Below, in pieces: positions 1 through 6,578 of a DNA stretch of 7,743 bases. The number at the start of each line of letters is the position of its first letter. The first letter of the stretch is position 1. The DNA is from Acetobacteraceae bacterium (GTDB taxonomy: Bacteria > Pseudomonadota > Alphaproteobacteria > Acetobacterales > Acetobacteraceae), in the NCBI GenBank assembly GCA_019689515.1, contig JADGHI010000169.1, forward strand, positions 1 through 7,743. Reading direction: 5' to 3'. The notes under the pieces are model-generated. The model was not told the DNA's origin and did not search any database. It worked only from the letters and a program-made list of their open reading frames with translations. The position numbers and the translations under genes are program-made.

Positions 1-62
1 CGCACCTCGCCGCCGAGGACGTCGCAGCCGCGGCCCGGCCGGTCGGCTGGCGGCCGTGGACG

Positions 63-370
63 CTACCGCCGCGCTTGGTCCCGGCGGTGAGCGCCCTCGC
101 GGCGCTCGACGGCGTCGCGGCCGACGATCTTGCTGAACCGGTGGTCCTTCTCATAGAGCAGCGCGAGCTTGCTCTTGTCGAGATGTCGGAAGAACTCGTC
201 CCAGGAGATCTCGACAAGCGCATCGTGCTCGGACTGCGGAGCGTCCGGGAACATGATGCGGATGATGCCGTATCGTCGTCCGAGTGGGTGCGCGCGACGG
301 CACCTGGCTTCCCGCCCTGCGATTCCGCCCATTTGCGGATCGTCTCGCGATCGGTCGTGTATTCGGCCAT
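63..370 (-). pseudogene. Small conserved hypothetical protein, frameshifted
   Basis: Translation from the ATG at 370-368 starts MAEYTTDRETIRKWAESQGG and runs through a THSDDDT segment. The family-like continuation (GIIRIMFPDAPQSEHD, EISWDEFF, LALLYEKDHRFSKIV) lies in another frame and ends at the TAG at 63-65. Restoring one base at about 268-270 (GATACGGC read as GATACGGGC) joins the halves into a protein of about 102 residues. From memory, this matches a family of about 80-100 residues with an N-terminal TTDxxxIRxWAExxGG, a central GIIRIxFP and a C-terminal EISWDEFFxxF...SxFxKxVxR. Some members are annotated, probably wrongly, as 1,4-alpha-glucan branching enzyme; the function is unknown. 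No signal peptide or membrane segment is visible. A strong Shine-Dalgarno supports this start over the longer open frame reaching 524. The gene is divergent from the methyltransferase. It is either a real pseudogene or a sequencing/assembly error in a GC-rich run. Confidence 0.75.
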
Positions 371-378
371 GGCCGATG

Positions 379-385
379 CTCCTCC
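379..385 (-). promoter_or_regulatory. Ribosome binding site of the small conserved protein
   Basis: On the minus strand this reads GGAGGAG, 8 nt upstream of the ATG at 370-368. It is near-ideal in sequence and spacing. It decides the start, because the downstream half of the gene sits in a different frame whose open stretch extends to 524 without any comparable site. Confidence 0.65.
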
Positions 386-424
386 GCGCTGCGCGGGCGG
401 GTGTGCCGGTCCAACTCCTGAGCG

Positions 425-1294
425 GTGGCGTGGTTCGGGCCCGCCGGCGCGCGGCGGGCGGCAAGCAGGCGCCCGCACCCTGTTGGGCGCGGCGCCGTCC
501 CGGCGCAGCGCCGCCTGCCCGCAACGGTGCACGCGGCGCGCGATCCGGGAAACCCCCGCTGGCACCGGCTCGCGCACTTGGTCGGCACGCGGCGCGGCAC
601 GCTGGAGGAGCTGGCTGCCCTGGTGCACCAGGCTCGCATCACCCACGTGCCGGCGCCGCCGGACGACGCGCCGCAGGACGCCGTCGCGCGCATCGCCGCG
701 CTGTTCGACCACGCGGTGGCGCAGGCGCCGGAAGCGAGCGTCGCCGCCTGTTCCTTCGGCGACCCTGCGCTCCTCGACATGGCGACCGCCGAACTGGTGC
801 GCTGGCTGGAGCGGGAGGCGCTGATCGCGCCCGGCGCGGAGGTGCTCGACCTCGGCTGCAGGATCGGCCGGGTGACGGCCGCGCTCGCGCCGCGCTGTGC
901 CTCGGTCCTCGGCCTCGATATCTCGCTCGGCATGGTGGAGGAGGCGCGGCGGCGCCATGCCGGCCTGCCGAACCTGCGCTTCGCCGTCACCTCGGGGGCA
1001 GATTTGGCCGGACTTCCGGAGTCAGCGCTCGACCTGGTGCTGGCGGTGGACAGCTTCCCCTACCTCTTCCAGGCCGGGAGGGAGGTGGCCGAGCGCCATG
1101 TCGCCGACGCCGCACGGCTGCTCCGCCGCGGCGGCGCCCTGGCGATCCTGAACCTCTCCTATCGGGCCGATGCCGAGGCGGACCGTACCGACGCTCAGCG
1201 CTGGGCGGCCCGCCACGGCTTTGCGCTGGTCCATTGCGGCGACCGCCCCTTCACGCTCCGGGACGGCCGCGCCTTCGTCCTGCGCAGGACCTGA
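425..1294 (+). CDS. Class I SAM-dependent methyltransferase
   Basis: A 289-residue frame from a GTG to the TGA at 1292-1294. The Rossmann-fold methyltransferase core starts near residue 138. Motif I is VLDLGCRIGRVT (139-150 or so), the acidic residue that would bind the SAM ribose is D165 in VLGLDIS, the motif IV-like stretch is LDLVLAVDSFPYLF (about 202-215), and the post-motif segment is RLLRRGGALAILNLSY. Residues 40-130 form an alpha-rich N-terminal region (DPGNPRWHRLAHLVG onwards). Motif I has Arg146 where Gly is usual (DLGCGIG). The codon is AGG at 860-862, one transition from GGG. The start is uncertain: no good Shine-Dalgarno precedes 425, the first ~35 residues are Arg/Ala-rich and uninformative, and GTG 527 is an in-frame alternative. 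The substrate is unknown; the product is probably cytoplasmic. It is convergent with the SDR gene ending at 1340. Confidence 0.8.
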   Translation: MAWFGPAGARRAASRRPHPVGRGAVPAQRRLPATVHAARDPGNPRWHRLAHLVGTRRGTLEELAALVHQARITHVPAPPDDAPQDAVARIAALFDHAVAQAPEASVAACSFGDPALLDMATAELVRWLEREALIAPGAEVLDLGCRIGRVTAALAPRCASVLGLDISLGMVEEARRRHAGLPNLRFAVTSGADLAGLPESALDLVLAVDSFPYLFQAGREVAERHVADAARLLRRGGALAILNLSYRADAEADRTDAQRWAARHGFALVHCGDRPFTLRDGRAFVLRRT

Positions 1295-1305
1295 CGAGGG
1301 CTTGC

Positions 1306-1325
1306 GCCGGCGTCGCGCCGCCGGC
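1306..1325. terminator. GC-rich hairpin between convergent genes
   Basis: GCCGGCG (1306-1312) and CGCCGGC (1319-1325) form a perfect 7-bp stem around a 6-nt loop. It lies in the 45-bp gap between the methyltransferase stop (1294) and the SDR stop (1340). Such a position suits a bidirectional terminator, but no T-run follows on either strand. In DNA this GC-rich, short perfect stems also arise by chance. Confidence 0.35.
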
Positions 1326-1339
1326 CCGCGCCTTCGGGA

Positions 1340-2335
1340 TCAAGCGGGACGCAGCGAGTCCCGCCACGCGACGTAGCGCCGGATTCCTTCCGCGATCGGT
1401 ACGCGCGGCACCCAGCCGATCTCCCGCTCCGCCTTCGCGCGGCTGAAGCCGAGATGCATGCCGCCGGCCGAGCGGACGGCGCGGCTGTCCTCGCGGTACT
1501 CGGGTTCGAGATGCGTCGCCCCGCAGGCCTCGAGCACCAGCCGCACCACCTCCGCGAGCGTCGTGTCCACCCCGGTCGCGAGGTTCATCACATGGCCATG
1601 CGCCGCGCTGGTCATCGCCGCGAGGCAGCCGGAGGCGATGTCCGTGACGTGGATGTAGTCGTGCACCTCGCGCCCGTCGCCGGGAATCACCGGGCGCTCG
1701 CCGCGGCGGATGCGCTCGTAGGTCTCGGCGATGAAATTGGCGTTCACCGCCCGCCCGTGCTGGCGCTCGCCGTAGACCGAGGCGAAGCGCAGGGCGTTGA
1801 ACTCCACCCCGTATTTCTGTTCGTAGAGCCGGCCGAGCGCCTCGCCGAACAGCTTGCTCACGCCATAGACCGCGCTGACGGGCGAGAGGCCGGCGACGAC
1901 GGTGCCCGCCTCCTCGGTCAGCGTCTCCGCTTCCGCGTTACCGTAGGCGGCGACGGAGGAGGCGAAGACGACGCGCCGCACCTTCGCGATCCGCGCCGCC
2001 TCCAGCGTGTGCAGCAGACCCATCGTGTTGACCGCGACGCCGAGCGGCGGGTTCTGCGCCATCGGCAGGGTCAGGAAGCCTGCAAGGGCGAAGATGCCGT
2101 CCGTACCCTGCGCCGCGTCGATCGCCTCGTTGAGCCGCAGCAGGTCGCCACGGATCAGCCGCACGCGGGGCTCGCCGGTCAGGTGCGCGATCGTGTCGGG
2201 CGTGCCGAGCGAAAAGTTGTCGAGCAGCCGGACCTCGCGCGCGCCCGCGGCGAGCAGCGCATCGGCGAGGTGCGAGCCGATCAGGCTCGCGCCTCCGGTG
2301 ATCAGCCAGGTCGCGCCCTTCGGCTCGATCGGCAT
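1340..2335 (-). CDS. NAD-dependent epimerase/dehydratase (extended SDR)
   Basis: 331 residues, a usual length for extended SDR sugar epimerases/dehydratases. The N-terminal NAD site is TGGASLIG (13-20), with Ser17 in place of the middle Gly of TGxxGxxG. D39 ends the second strand (LLDN) and should favour NAD over NADP. GDLL at 63-66 and the SS pair at 126-127 follow. The catalytic pair is Y157/K161 (YGVSK). RFASVYG (183-189), DYIHVTD (226-232) and NLATG (251-255) are typical of the UDP-glucose 4-epimerase/nucleotide-sugar dehydratase branch. The C-terminal EIGWVPRVPIAEGIRR is the usual substrate-domain end. AGGAGGA lies 5 nt before the ATG and fixes the start. It is the last gene of the minus-strand cluster, 105 bp after the permease, with a hairpin and a possible promoter of its own between them. 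The substrate cannot be read from the sequence; a nucleotide sugar or a sugar-acid derivative are both possible. Confidence 0.9.
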   Translation of the reverse strand: MPIEPKGATWLITGGASLIGSHLADALLAAGAREVRLLDNFSLGTPDTIAHLTGEPRVRLIRGDLLRLNEAIDAAQGTDGIFALAGFLTLPMAQNPPLGVAVNTMGLLHTLEAARIAKVRRVVFASSVAAYGNAEAETLTEEAGTVVAGLSPVSAVYGVSKLFGEALGRLYEQKYGVEFNALRFASVYGERQHGRAVNANFIAETYERIRRGERPVIPGDGREVHDYIHVTDIASGCLAAMTSAAHGHVMNLATGVDTTLAEVVRLVLEACGATHLEPEYREDSRAVRSAGGMHLGFSRAKAEREIGWVPRVPIAEGIRRYVAWRDSLRPA

Positions 2336-2372
2336 GGGTTTCCTCCTGTTATCGCCTGGCGCAGTTGCGCAA

Positions 2373-2400
2373 AGCCTATTGGGCGCCCGGAGCGCGTCAA
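2373..2400 (-). promoter_or_regulatory. Possible sigma70-type promoter for the downstream SDR
   Basis: On the minus strand, TTGACG (2400-2395) is a 5/6 match to the -35 consensus. After a 16-bp spacer comes TAGGCT (2378-2373), a 3/6 match to the -10 that keeps TA at the start and T at the end. A start near 2366 would give a leader of about 30 nt containing the AGGAGGA site before the ATG at 2335. It directly follows the hairpin that closes the permease gene, so both could act together to give the SDR separate transcription. The -10 is weak, which is common in GC-rich genomes. Confidence 0.4.
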
Positions 2401-2401
2401 T

Positions 2402-2430
2402 GCGGCGGCCGTCGGGGCAACGGCCGCCGC
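2402..2430 (-). terminator. Perfect 11-bp hairpin after the TctA-TctB gene
   Basis: GCGGCGGCCGT (2402-2412) pairs perfectly with ACGGCCGCCGC (2420-2430) around a 7-nt loop. In the transcript it forms 10 nt after the permease stop codon (2443-2441). It has no following T-run (ATTGACG follows), so it is not a classical intrinsic terminator. It could act as a partial terminator or as a 3'-end stabiliser separating transporter and SDR expression. Confidence 0.5.
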
Positions 2431-2440
2431 GGGAACCGCC

Positions 2441-4402
2441 TCAGCGCAGTGGCCAGGGGAGGTCCACCATCGCCTGCAGCACGCCCGCCGGGAAGTCGAG
2501 CACCAGCACCTGCGCCGAGACCAGCAGCACCCCGCAGGCGATCGCGGTCAGAGCCAGGGTCATCGGCCAGGAGCAGCGCGCGGCGCGGCGCAGGAAGGCC
2601 AGGAAGAACAGGATGTTGGCGAGGAAGAACCCGATCAGCGCCGCGAGCGCGACCAGCCCCGCCACCCAGCCGAGATAGGTCCAGAACCCACCGAGCTCGG
2701 GATCGGGCTGCACCTCCGCGTCGTGCAGCAGGCCGCCGGGCGGGTTGCGCGCGAAGCCGATCTGCAGGACGAGCGGCAGGCTGATCAGCAGCATCACGAC
2801 CGCGAGCCCGCCCGGGAAGACGCCGCCGAGGAAGCTCTGACGCAACGCATCCGCCAGCACCGCCGCGAACAGCACCACCGGGACCAGGGCGAACAGCGCC
2901 TGCGCGCGGCGGGTCTCGGCGGCCCGCGGCGTCTCGTCCTCCGCCTCGGCCAGCTGGCGCTGGCGGATGCCGAGGAACACGCAGATCAGGATCAGCCCGG
3001 CGATCACCAGCACGCCCGGGCGGAGCAGGAAGGACCAGCCGTGGAACTGCAGCGCCTGGTAGAGATAGGTCTCCATCGGCTGGGCCAGCACGAAGCCGAC
3101 CACGAAGGGCGGCCGCGGCCAGCCGTAGCGGCGCATCAGCAGCCCCAGCGCGCCGATGCCGAGCAGCAGGAACAGGTCGGCGAGGTCGCGGTTGGTGTTG
3201 AACGCGCCGAAGCAGACCACCATGACCATGAAGGGCGCGATCAGCCCGAAGCGGATCACGGTGAGCCGCGCGATCAGCGGCGAGGTCAGGAAGCACAGCC
3301 CCGTGCCCATCACGTTCGCGATCGCGAGCGACCAGATGATCGCGTAGGTGAGGTCGAGCCGGTTGGTGACGAGCTGCGGCCCGGCCTCGATCCCGATCAG
3401 CGTCATCCCCCCAAGGAAGACCGCCATCGTGCCGGAGGAGGGGATGCCGAAGAACAGCGTCGGCACCAGCGCCCCGCCCTCGCGCGCGTTGTTCGAGGCC
3501 TCGACTGCGATCACGCCGCGCACGTCGCCCTTGCCGAACTGTCCGTTCTTCTCCGTCTGGATCGCGTGGCCATAGACGATCCAGTCGGTCACGCTGCCGC
3601 CGAGGCCCGGGATCGCGCCCAGCACGCTGCCGATCGCCGAGCTGCGCACCAGGAGCCACCAATGGCGCAGGGTGTCGCGCAGCCCAGCGAACCAGCCACG
3701 CCCGAGTTCGGCCGTCTGCGAGATCGTGCCCCCGCCGCGCGCGAGATCCACGATCTCCGACAGGGCGAAGATGCCGAGCACGAGGACCGGCAATGGCAGC
3801 CCGTCGGAGAGGTAGATCGTGCCGAAGTCAAGCCGGTACTCCGAGGTCGCCGGCGCCGCGCCCACCGTGCCGAGCGCGAGGCCCATACCGCAGGCGACGA
3901 CGCCCTTGGCGAAGCTCCGCCCCGCCAGCACCCCGACCATGGAGAGACCGAGCACGGCCAGCATGAACAGCTCCGCCGTGGTGAGGGCGAGGATCAGCGG
4001 CCGCGCCACCAGCACCGCGCCGGTCAGGATCACCGCGCCGACGATCCCGCCCACCATCGAGGCGATGAAGGAGGCGGAGAGCGCCCGCGCCGCCTCGCCC
4101 CGCCGCGCCATCGGGAAGCCGTCGAGGATCGTCGCCTGGCTCGCCGAGGAGCCGGGGATCCCCATCAGGATCGAGCTGAAGGTGTCCGCGGTGGCCGCGA
4201 CCGCCACGAGCCCGACGAGCATGGCGAGCGCCGCCACCTCATCGAGCCCGTAGATGAAGGGCAGCACCAGCGACAGCCCGGCGAGGCCGCCGAGCGCCGG
4301 CAGCACGCCGATCGCGTAGCCGATGCCGACGCCCAGCGCCATGTACATCAGCCGCTCGGGGCTCGCGAGCGCGAGCAACGCCGAGAGCAGCGCCTCCATC
4401 AT
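2441..4402 (-). CDS. tctA: Tripartite tricarboxylate transporter permease, TctA with fused TctB-like domain
   Basis: 653 residues; TctA alone is about 500. Residues 1-480 are the large TctA permease with its internal duplication: GVLPALGGLAGLSLVLPF (32-49) and GIPGSSASQATILDGFPMA (81-99) in the first half, GAIPGLGGSVTDWIVYG (262-278), EASNNA (301-306) and GALVPTLFFGIPSSG (310-324) in the second. Many hydrophobic helices place it in the inner membrane. After a charged linker (about 480-500), residues 501-653 hold four further hydrophobic segments (about 502-520, 529-547, 576-603, 612-635). This is the size and layout of the small subunit TctB, and no separate tctB is seen. The family imports carboxylates using a periplasmic TctC/Bug protein, driven by an ion gradient. 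The binding-protein gene lies 43 bp upstream. GGAG sits 10 nt before the first of two tandem ATGs. The TctA assignment is firm; the TctB assignment rests on topology and context. Confidence 0.92.
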   Translation of the reverse strand: MMEALLSALLALASPERLMYMALGVGIGYAIGVLPALGGLAGLSLVLPFIYGLDEVAALAMLVGLVAVAATADTFSSILMGIPGSSASQATILDGFPMARRGEAARALSASFIASMVGGIVGAVILTGAVLVARPLILALTTAELFMLAVLGLSMVGVLAGRSFAKGVVACGMGLALGTVGAAPATSEYRLDFGTIYLSDGLPLPVLVLGIFALSEIVDLARGGGTISQTAELGRGWFAGLRDTLRHWWLLVRSSAIGSVLGAIPGLGGSVTDWIVYGHAIQTEKNGQFGKGDVRGVIAVEASNNAREGGALVPTLFFGIPSSGTMAVFLGGMTLIGIEAGPQLVTNRLDLTYAIIWSLAIANVMGTGLCFLTSPLIARLTVIRFGLIAPFMVMVVCFGAFNTNRDLADLFLLLGIGALGLLMRRYGWPRPPFVVGFVLAQPMETYLYQALQFHGWSFLLRPGVLVIAGLILICVFLGIRQRQLAEAEDETPRAAETRRAQALFALVPVVLFAAVLADALRQSFLGGVFPGGLAVVMLLISLPLVLQIGFARNPPGGLLHDAEVQPDPELGGFWTYLGWVAGLVALAALIGFFLANILFFLAFLRRAARCSWPMTLALTAIACGVLLVSAQVLVLDFPAGVLQAMVDLPWPLR

Positions 4403-4445
4403 GACCGTGCGGCTCCGTCGTAGTGGCGGCGAGAGTGCGCCGCGG

Positions 4446-5561
4446 TCACATGCGGTGGTTGAAGCGGCGCAGCAGCCAGTCGCGCACCCAGGCGCGCGTG
4501 GTGTCGCTCATGTTCGTGGCGGCGGCGTAGGCGCGGTTGCAGGCCTCGCCCGTCACCTCGTCGTACTCGCCGATCACGGCGGCACGCTTCTCCTTGTACT
4601 CGGGGTCGGCGAGGGTCCGGGCGAAGGCGGCACGGTAGGTGTCGAGGATCGCCGCCGGCGTCTCCTTCGGCAGCACGACGAACTTCTGCGCCGCGAAGCC
4701 GGCGACGAACAGCGTCCGCCAGGCCTCCCAGGCCGGGCCGGAGGGCGGAGCGCCGAGCGCGGCGGTGGCGAATTCGGCGAAGTGCGGCAGGTCCGGGAAA
4801 TTCGGGTCGCGCACCAGCTCGCCCTGCGCGTTCAGCGCGCCCCAGGAAAAGAGCGGCACCGCCTTGCCTTCCCGCACCAGCGGCATGACCTGGGCGTTGA
4901 AGGCGGAGGTGGTCTGGTAGTCGATCGGCGTCTCGCCGCGCTCGAAGGCGAGGCGGCCGGGCCCGCGTCCCTGCATGCCGAAGACGATCTGCACATCGAG
5001 GCCGAGGATCTCGAAGGCGAGCGCCGGGACGATGTCGAGCGAGGTCGGTCCCTGGCTGCCGTACTTCAGCCCCTGCGCCGCCTTCAGCTTCGCGAAGTCG
5101 GCCACACTGCGGACGCCGAGCTCCGGCCGGATGTAGAGCACGCCGCCGGTGGGGCCCGCGAGCACCGGCGCCCAGGCCTTGTAGTCGTAGCGCACCCGCG
5201 GGTCGCCCAGGAGGTAGGGGAACTGGACCGAGCCGGTGGTGCCGAGGATCGTCAGCCCGTCAGGCCGCGCCCGCGCAGCGAACTGGTTGGTGCCGTTGAT
5301 GCCGCCGCCGCCGGTGATGTTGCGGATGACGATGGTGGGGTGCCCGGGCAGATGGCGGCTCAGGAAGGGCAGGTGGAACCGCGCCCAGGTATCGGACCCG
5401 CCGCCGACCTGGAGCGGGATGATCCACTCGATGGTCTTGCCGGCGAAGTCCTGCGCACGCGCGACCCGGCCCGGCAGCGTGCCGGCGGCGACGAGCCCGG
5501 CGGCGCCCAGCCGCAACAGGTCGCGGCGGCCGGTCCGGCCGTGTGGCGTGATGATGCTCAT
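4446..5561 (-). CDS. tctC: Bug/TctC-family periplasmic solute-binding protein
   Basis: 371 residues, slightly longer than the usual ~320-330. The N-terminus is a signal peptide with a twin-arginine-like start (GRRDLLRLG, 11-19), a hydrophobic stretch (20-30) and a likely cleavage after ARA (residue 36); Tat export is possible but not certain. The Bug signature follows: IEWIIPLQVGGGSDTWAR (44-61), HLPGHPTIVIRNITGGGGIN (70-89), the PDG turn (100-102) and GLKYGSQGPTS (164-174). It should capture a carboxylate in the periplasm for the permease encoded 43 bp downstream. The ligand is not readable from sequence; Bug ligands include di- and tricarboxylates, amino acids and aromatic acids. The ATG at 5561 is preceded by GGAGAGGA, ending 5 nt away, and begins the signal peptide. 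The same frame is open to 6119, but that upstream part lies within the hydrolase gene. The 92-bp leader shows no convincing promoter. Confidence 0.92.
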   Translation of the reverse strand: MSIITPHGRTGRRDLLRLGAAGLVAAGTLPGRVARAQDFAGKTIEWIIPLQVGGGSDTWARFHLPFLSRHLPGHPTIVIRNITGGGGINGTNQFAARARPDGLTILGTTGSVQFPYLLGDPRVRYDYKAWAPVLAGPTGGVLYIRPELGVRSVADFAKLKAAQGLKYGSQGPTSLDIVPALAFEILGLDVQIVFGMQGRGPGRLAFERGETPIDYQTTSAFNAQVMPLVREGKAVPLFSWGALNAQGELVRDPNFPDLPHFAEFATAALGAPPSGPAWEAWRTLFVAGFAAQKFVVLPKETPAAILDTYRAAFARTLADPEYKEKRAAVIGEYDEVTGEACNRAYAAATNMSDTTRAWVRDWLLRRFNHRM

Positions 5562-5653
5562 TGGCGTCCTCTCCCCCGCTTGCCCATGTCCCGGCTCTGG
5601 TGCCCATCCGGCCCGCGCGGCGGCGAGCTGGCTTGGCCGATTCGCTGGCCAGA

Positions 5654-6547
5654 TTACGACCGGACCGGCGCCGCGCCAAAGAACCGCAGGAACCAGGCCA
5701 GCGTCTCCTCCGGCGCGTGCTCCGGCACATAGTGGCCGCAATCGAGCGGGCCGCCCGTAGCATCCACCGCGTAGTCGCGCCAGATGGCGAGGACGTCGCC
5801 ATAGACCCGCCCCGTATGGCTCTGCTTGCCCCAGAGCACCAGGGTCGGGCAGGTGATCCGCCGGTCCCGGTCCGCCTCGTCCATCTCGCGGTCGAGCGTC
5901 GCGGCGGCGCGGTAGTCGGCGCAGGAGGCGCGGATGGTCTTGGGGGTGAAGCAGCGCACGTATTCGGCGTAGGCCTCGGGCGCGAAGATCGAGATGCCGA
6001 CCCCCGGCTTGCCGATCTTGCGTTCCATGAACCAGTCGGGGGGCACAGACTCCATCATCCGCTCCGGCAGGCCATTGCCCTGGGCCATGAAGAGCCAGTG
6101 CCAGGAGCTCATCGCCCACTCGGCCGAGGCGTTCTGCCAGATGTGCCGGGTCGGCAGGATGTCGAGCAGCGCCACGCGCTCCACCCGCTCCGGATGGTCG
6201 AGCGCCATGCGGTGCGCCGTGCGCGCGCCGCGGTCGTGGCCCGCCACCATGAATCGCTCGTAGCCGAGGGCGCGCATCACCTCCACCTGGTCCTGCGCCA
6301 TGGCGCGGAAGGTGTAGTTGGCCGTGTCGGCGGGGTCCGGGCCGATGCTGTCGCCGTAGCCGCGCAGGTCGGTGGCGACGACGTGGAAGTGCTCCGCCAG
6401 CCGTCCGGCGATGCGGTGCCAGGCGACATGGGTCTGCGGATTGCCGTGCAGCAGCAGGAGAGGCGGCCCACTGCCGCCGTGGCGCAGATGGATGCGGGCG
6501 GCGCCGCCGGCGGTCGGGATCTCGATGCGCTCGAAGCCCTCGAACAT
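5654..6547 (-). CDS. Alpha/beta hydrolase, haloacetate (fluoroacetate) dehalogenase-like
   Basis: 297 residues, the normal length for haloacetate dehalogenases (EC 3.8.1.3). From memory of the R. palustris fluoroacetate dehalogenase, its key residues all have counterparts with consistent spacing: nucleophile D105 and carboxylate-binding R106/R109 in GHDRGAR, D129 in LLDILPT, halide-site H150/W151 (SSWHWLF), Y212 in CADYRAAATLD, and catalytic H272 in CGHYVPEHAP. Asp rather than Ser as nucleophile argues against an ordinary esterase. The oxyanion-region motif is HGNPQTH (34-40), where the fluoroacetate enzymes I recall have HGFP; HGNP is the haloalkane dehalogenase form. No signal peptide is seen, so it is cytoplasmic. 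It may release halide from a 2-haloacid; an epoxide or other ester-intermediate substrate remains possible. GGAGGG lies 9 nt before the ATG. It sits between an SDR gene (31 bp) and the binding-protein gene (92 bp) on the same strand. Confidence 0.88.
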   Translation of the reverse strand: MFEGFERIEIPTAGGAARIHLRHGGSGPPLLLLHGNPQTHVAWHRIAGRLAEHFHVVATDLRGYGDSIGPDPADTANYTFRAMAQDQVEVMRALGYERFMVAGHDRGARTAHRMALDHPERVERVALLDILPTRHIWQNASAEWAMSSWHWLFMAQGNGLPERMMESVPPDWFMERKIGKPGVGISIFAPEAYAEYVRCFTPKTIRASCADYRAAATLDREMDEADRDRRITCPTLVLWGKQSHTGRVYGDVLAIWRDYAVDATGGPLDCGHYVPEHAPEETLAWFLRFFGAAPVRS

Positions 6548-6578
6548 GGTTCCTGTCCCTCCGTTGTGCGCGGCGCCC

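Noticed and set aside
1..62. Possible end of a gene entering from the left on the plus strand (third frame, protein-like around RPVGWRPW)
   Set aside because: That frame stays open to 824 through the other genes, and no stop or motif supports a real C-terminus here.
151..990. Minus-strand open frame opposite the methyltransferase
   Set aside because: Ser/Arg/Ala-rich translation without motifs. The plus strand has the methyltransferase signature.
1340..2335. Ser17 in place of Gly in the SDR nucleotide-binding motif as a sign of inactivation
   Set aside because: TGGASxIG variants are, as I recall, seen in otherwise normal SDR enzymes, and the Tyr-Lys pair is intact.
1454..4423. Open frame of 989 codons on the plus strand, antisense to the SDR and permease genes
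   Set aside because: Its translation is rich in His, Arg, Asp, Glu and Gln with no recognisable domain. The opposite strand encodes clear SDR and TctA motifs. Long antisense open frames are expected in DNA this GC-rich.
5562..5653. Search for a promoter or terminator in the 92-bp gap before the binding-protein gene
   Set aside because: Only short imperfect repeats (TGGCC/GGCCA) and no credible -35/-10 pair were found.
5562..6119. Upstream extension of the binding-protein frame to 6119
   Set aside because: It overlaps the hydrolase gene in another frame. The signal peptide and ribosome binding site place the start at 5561.
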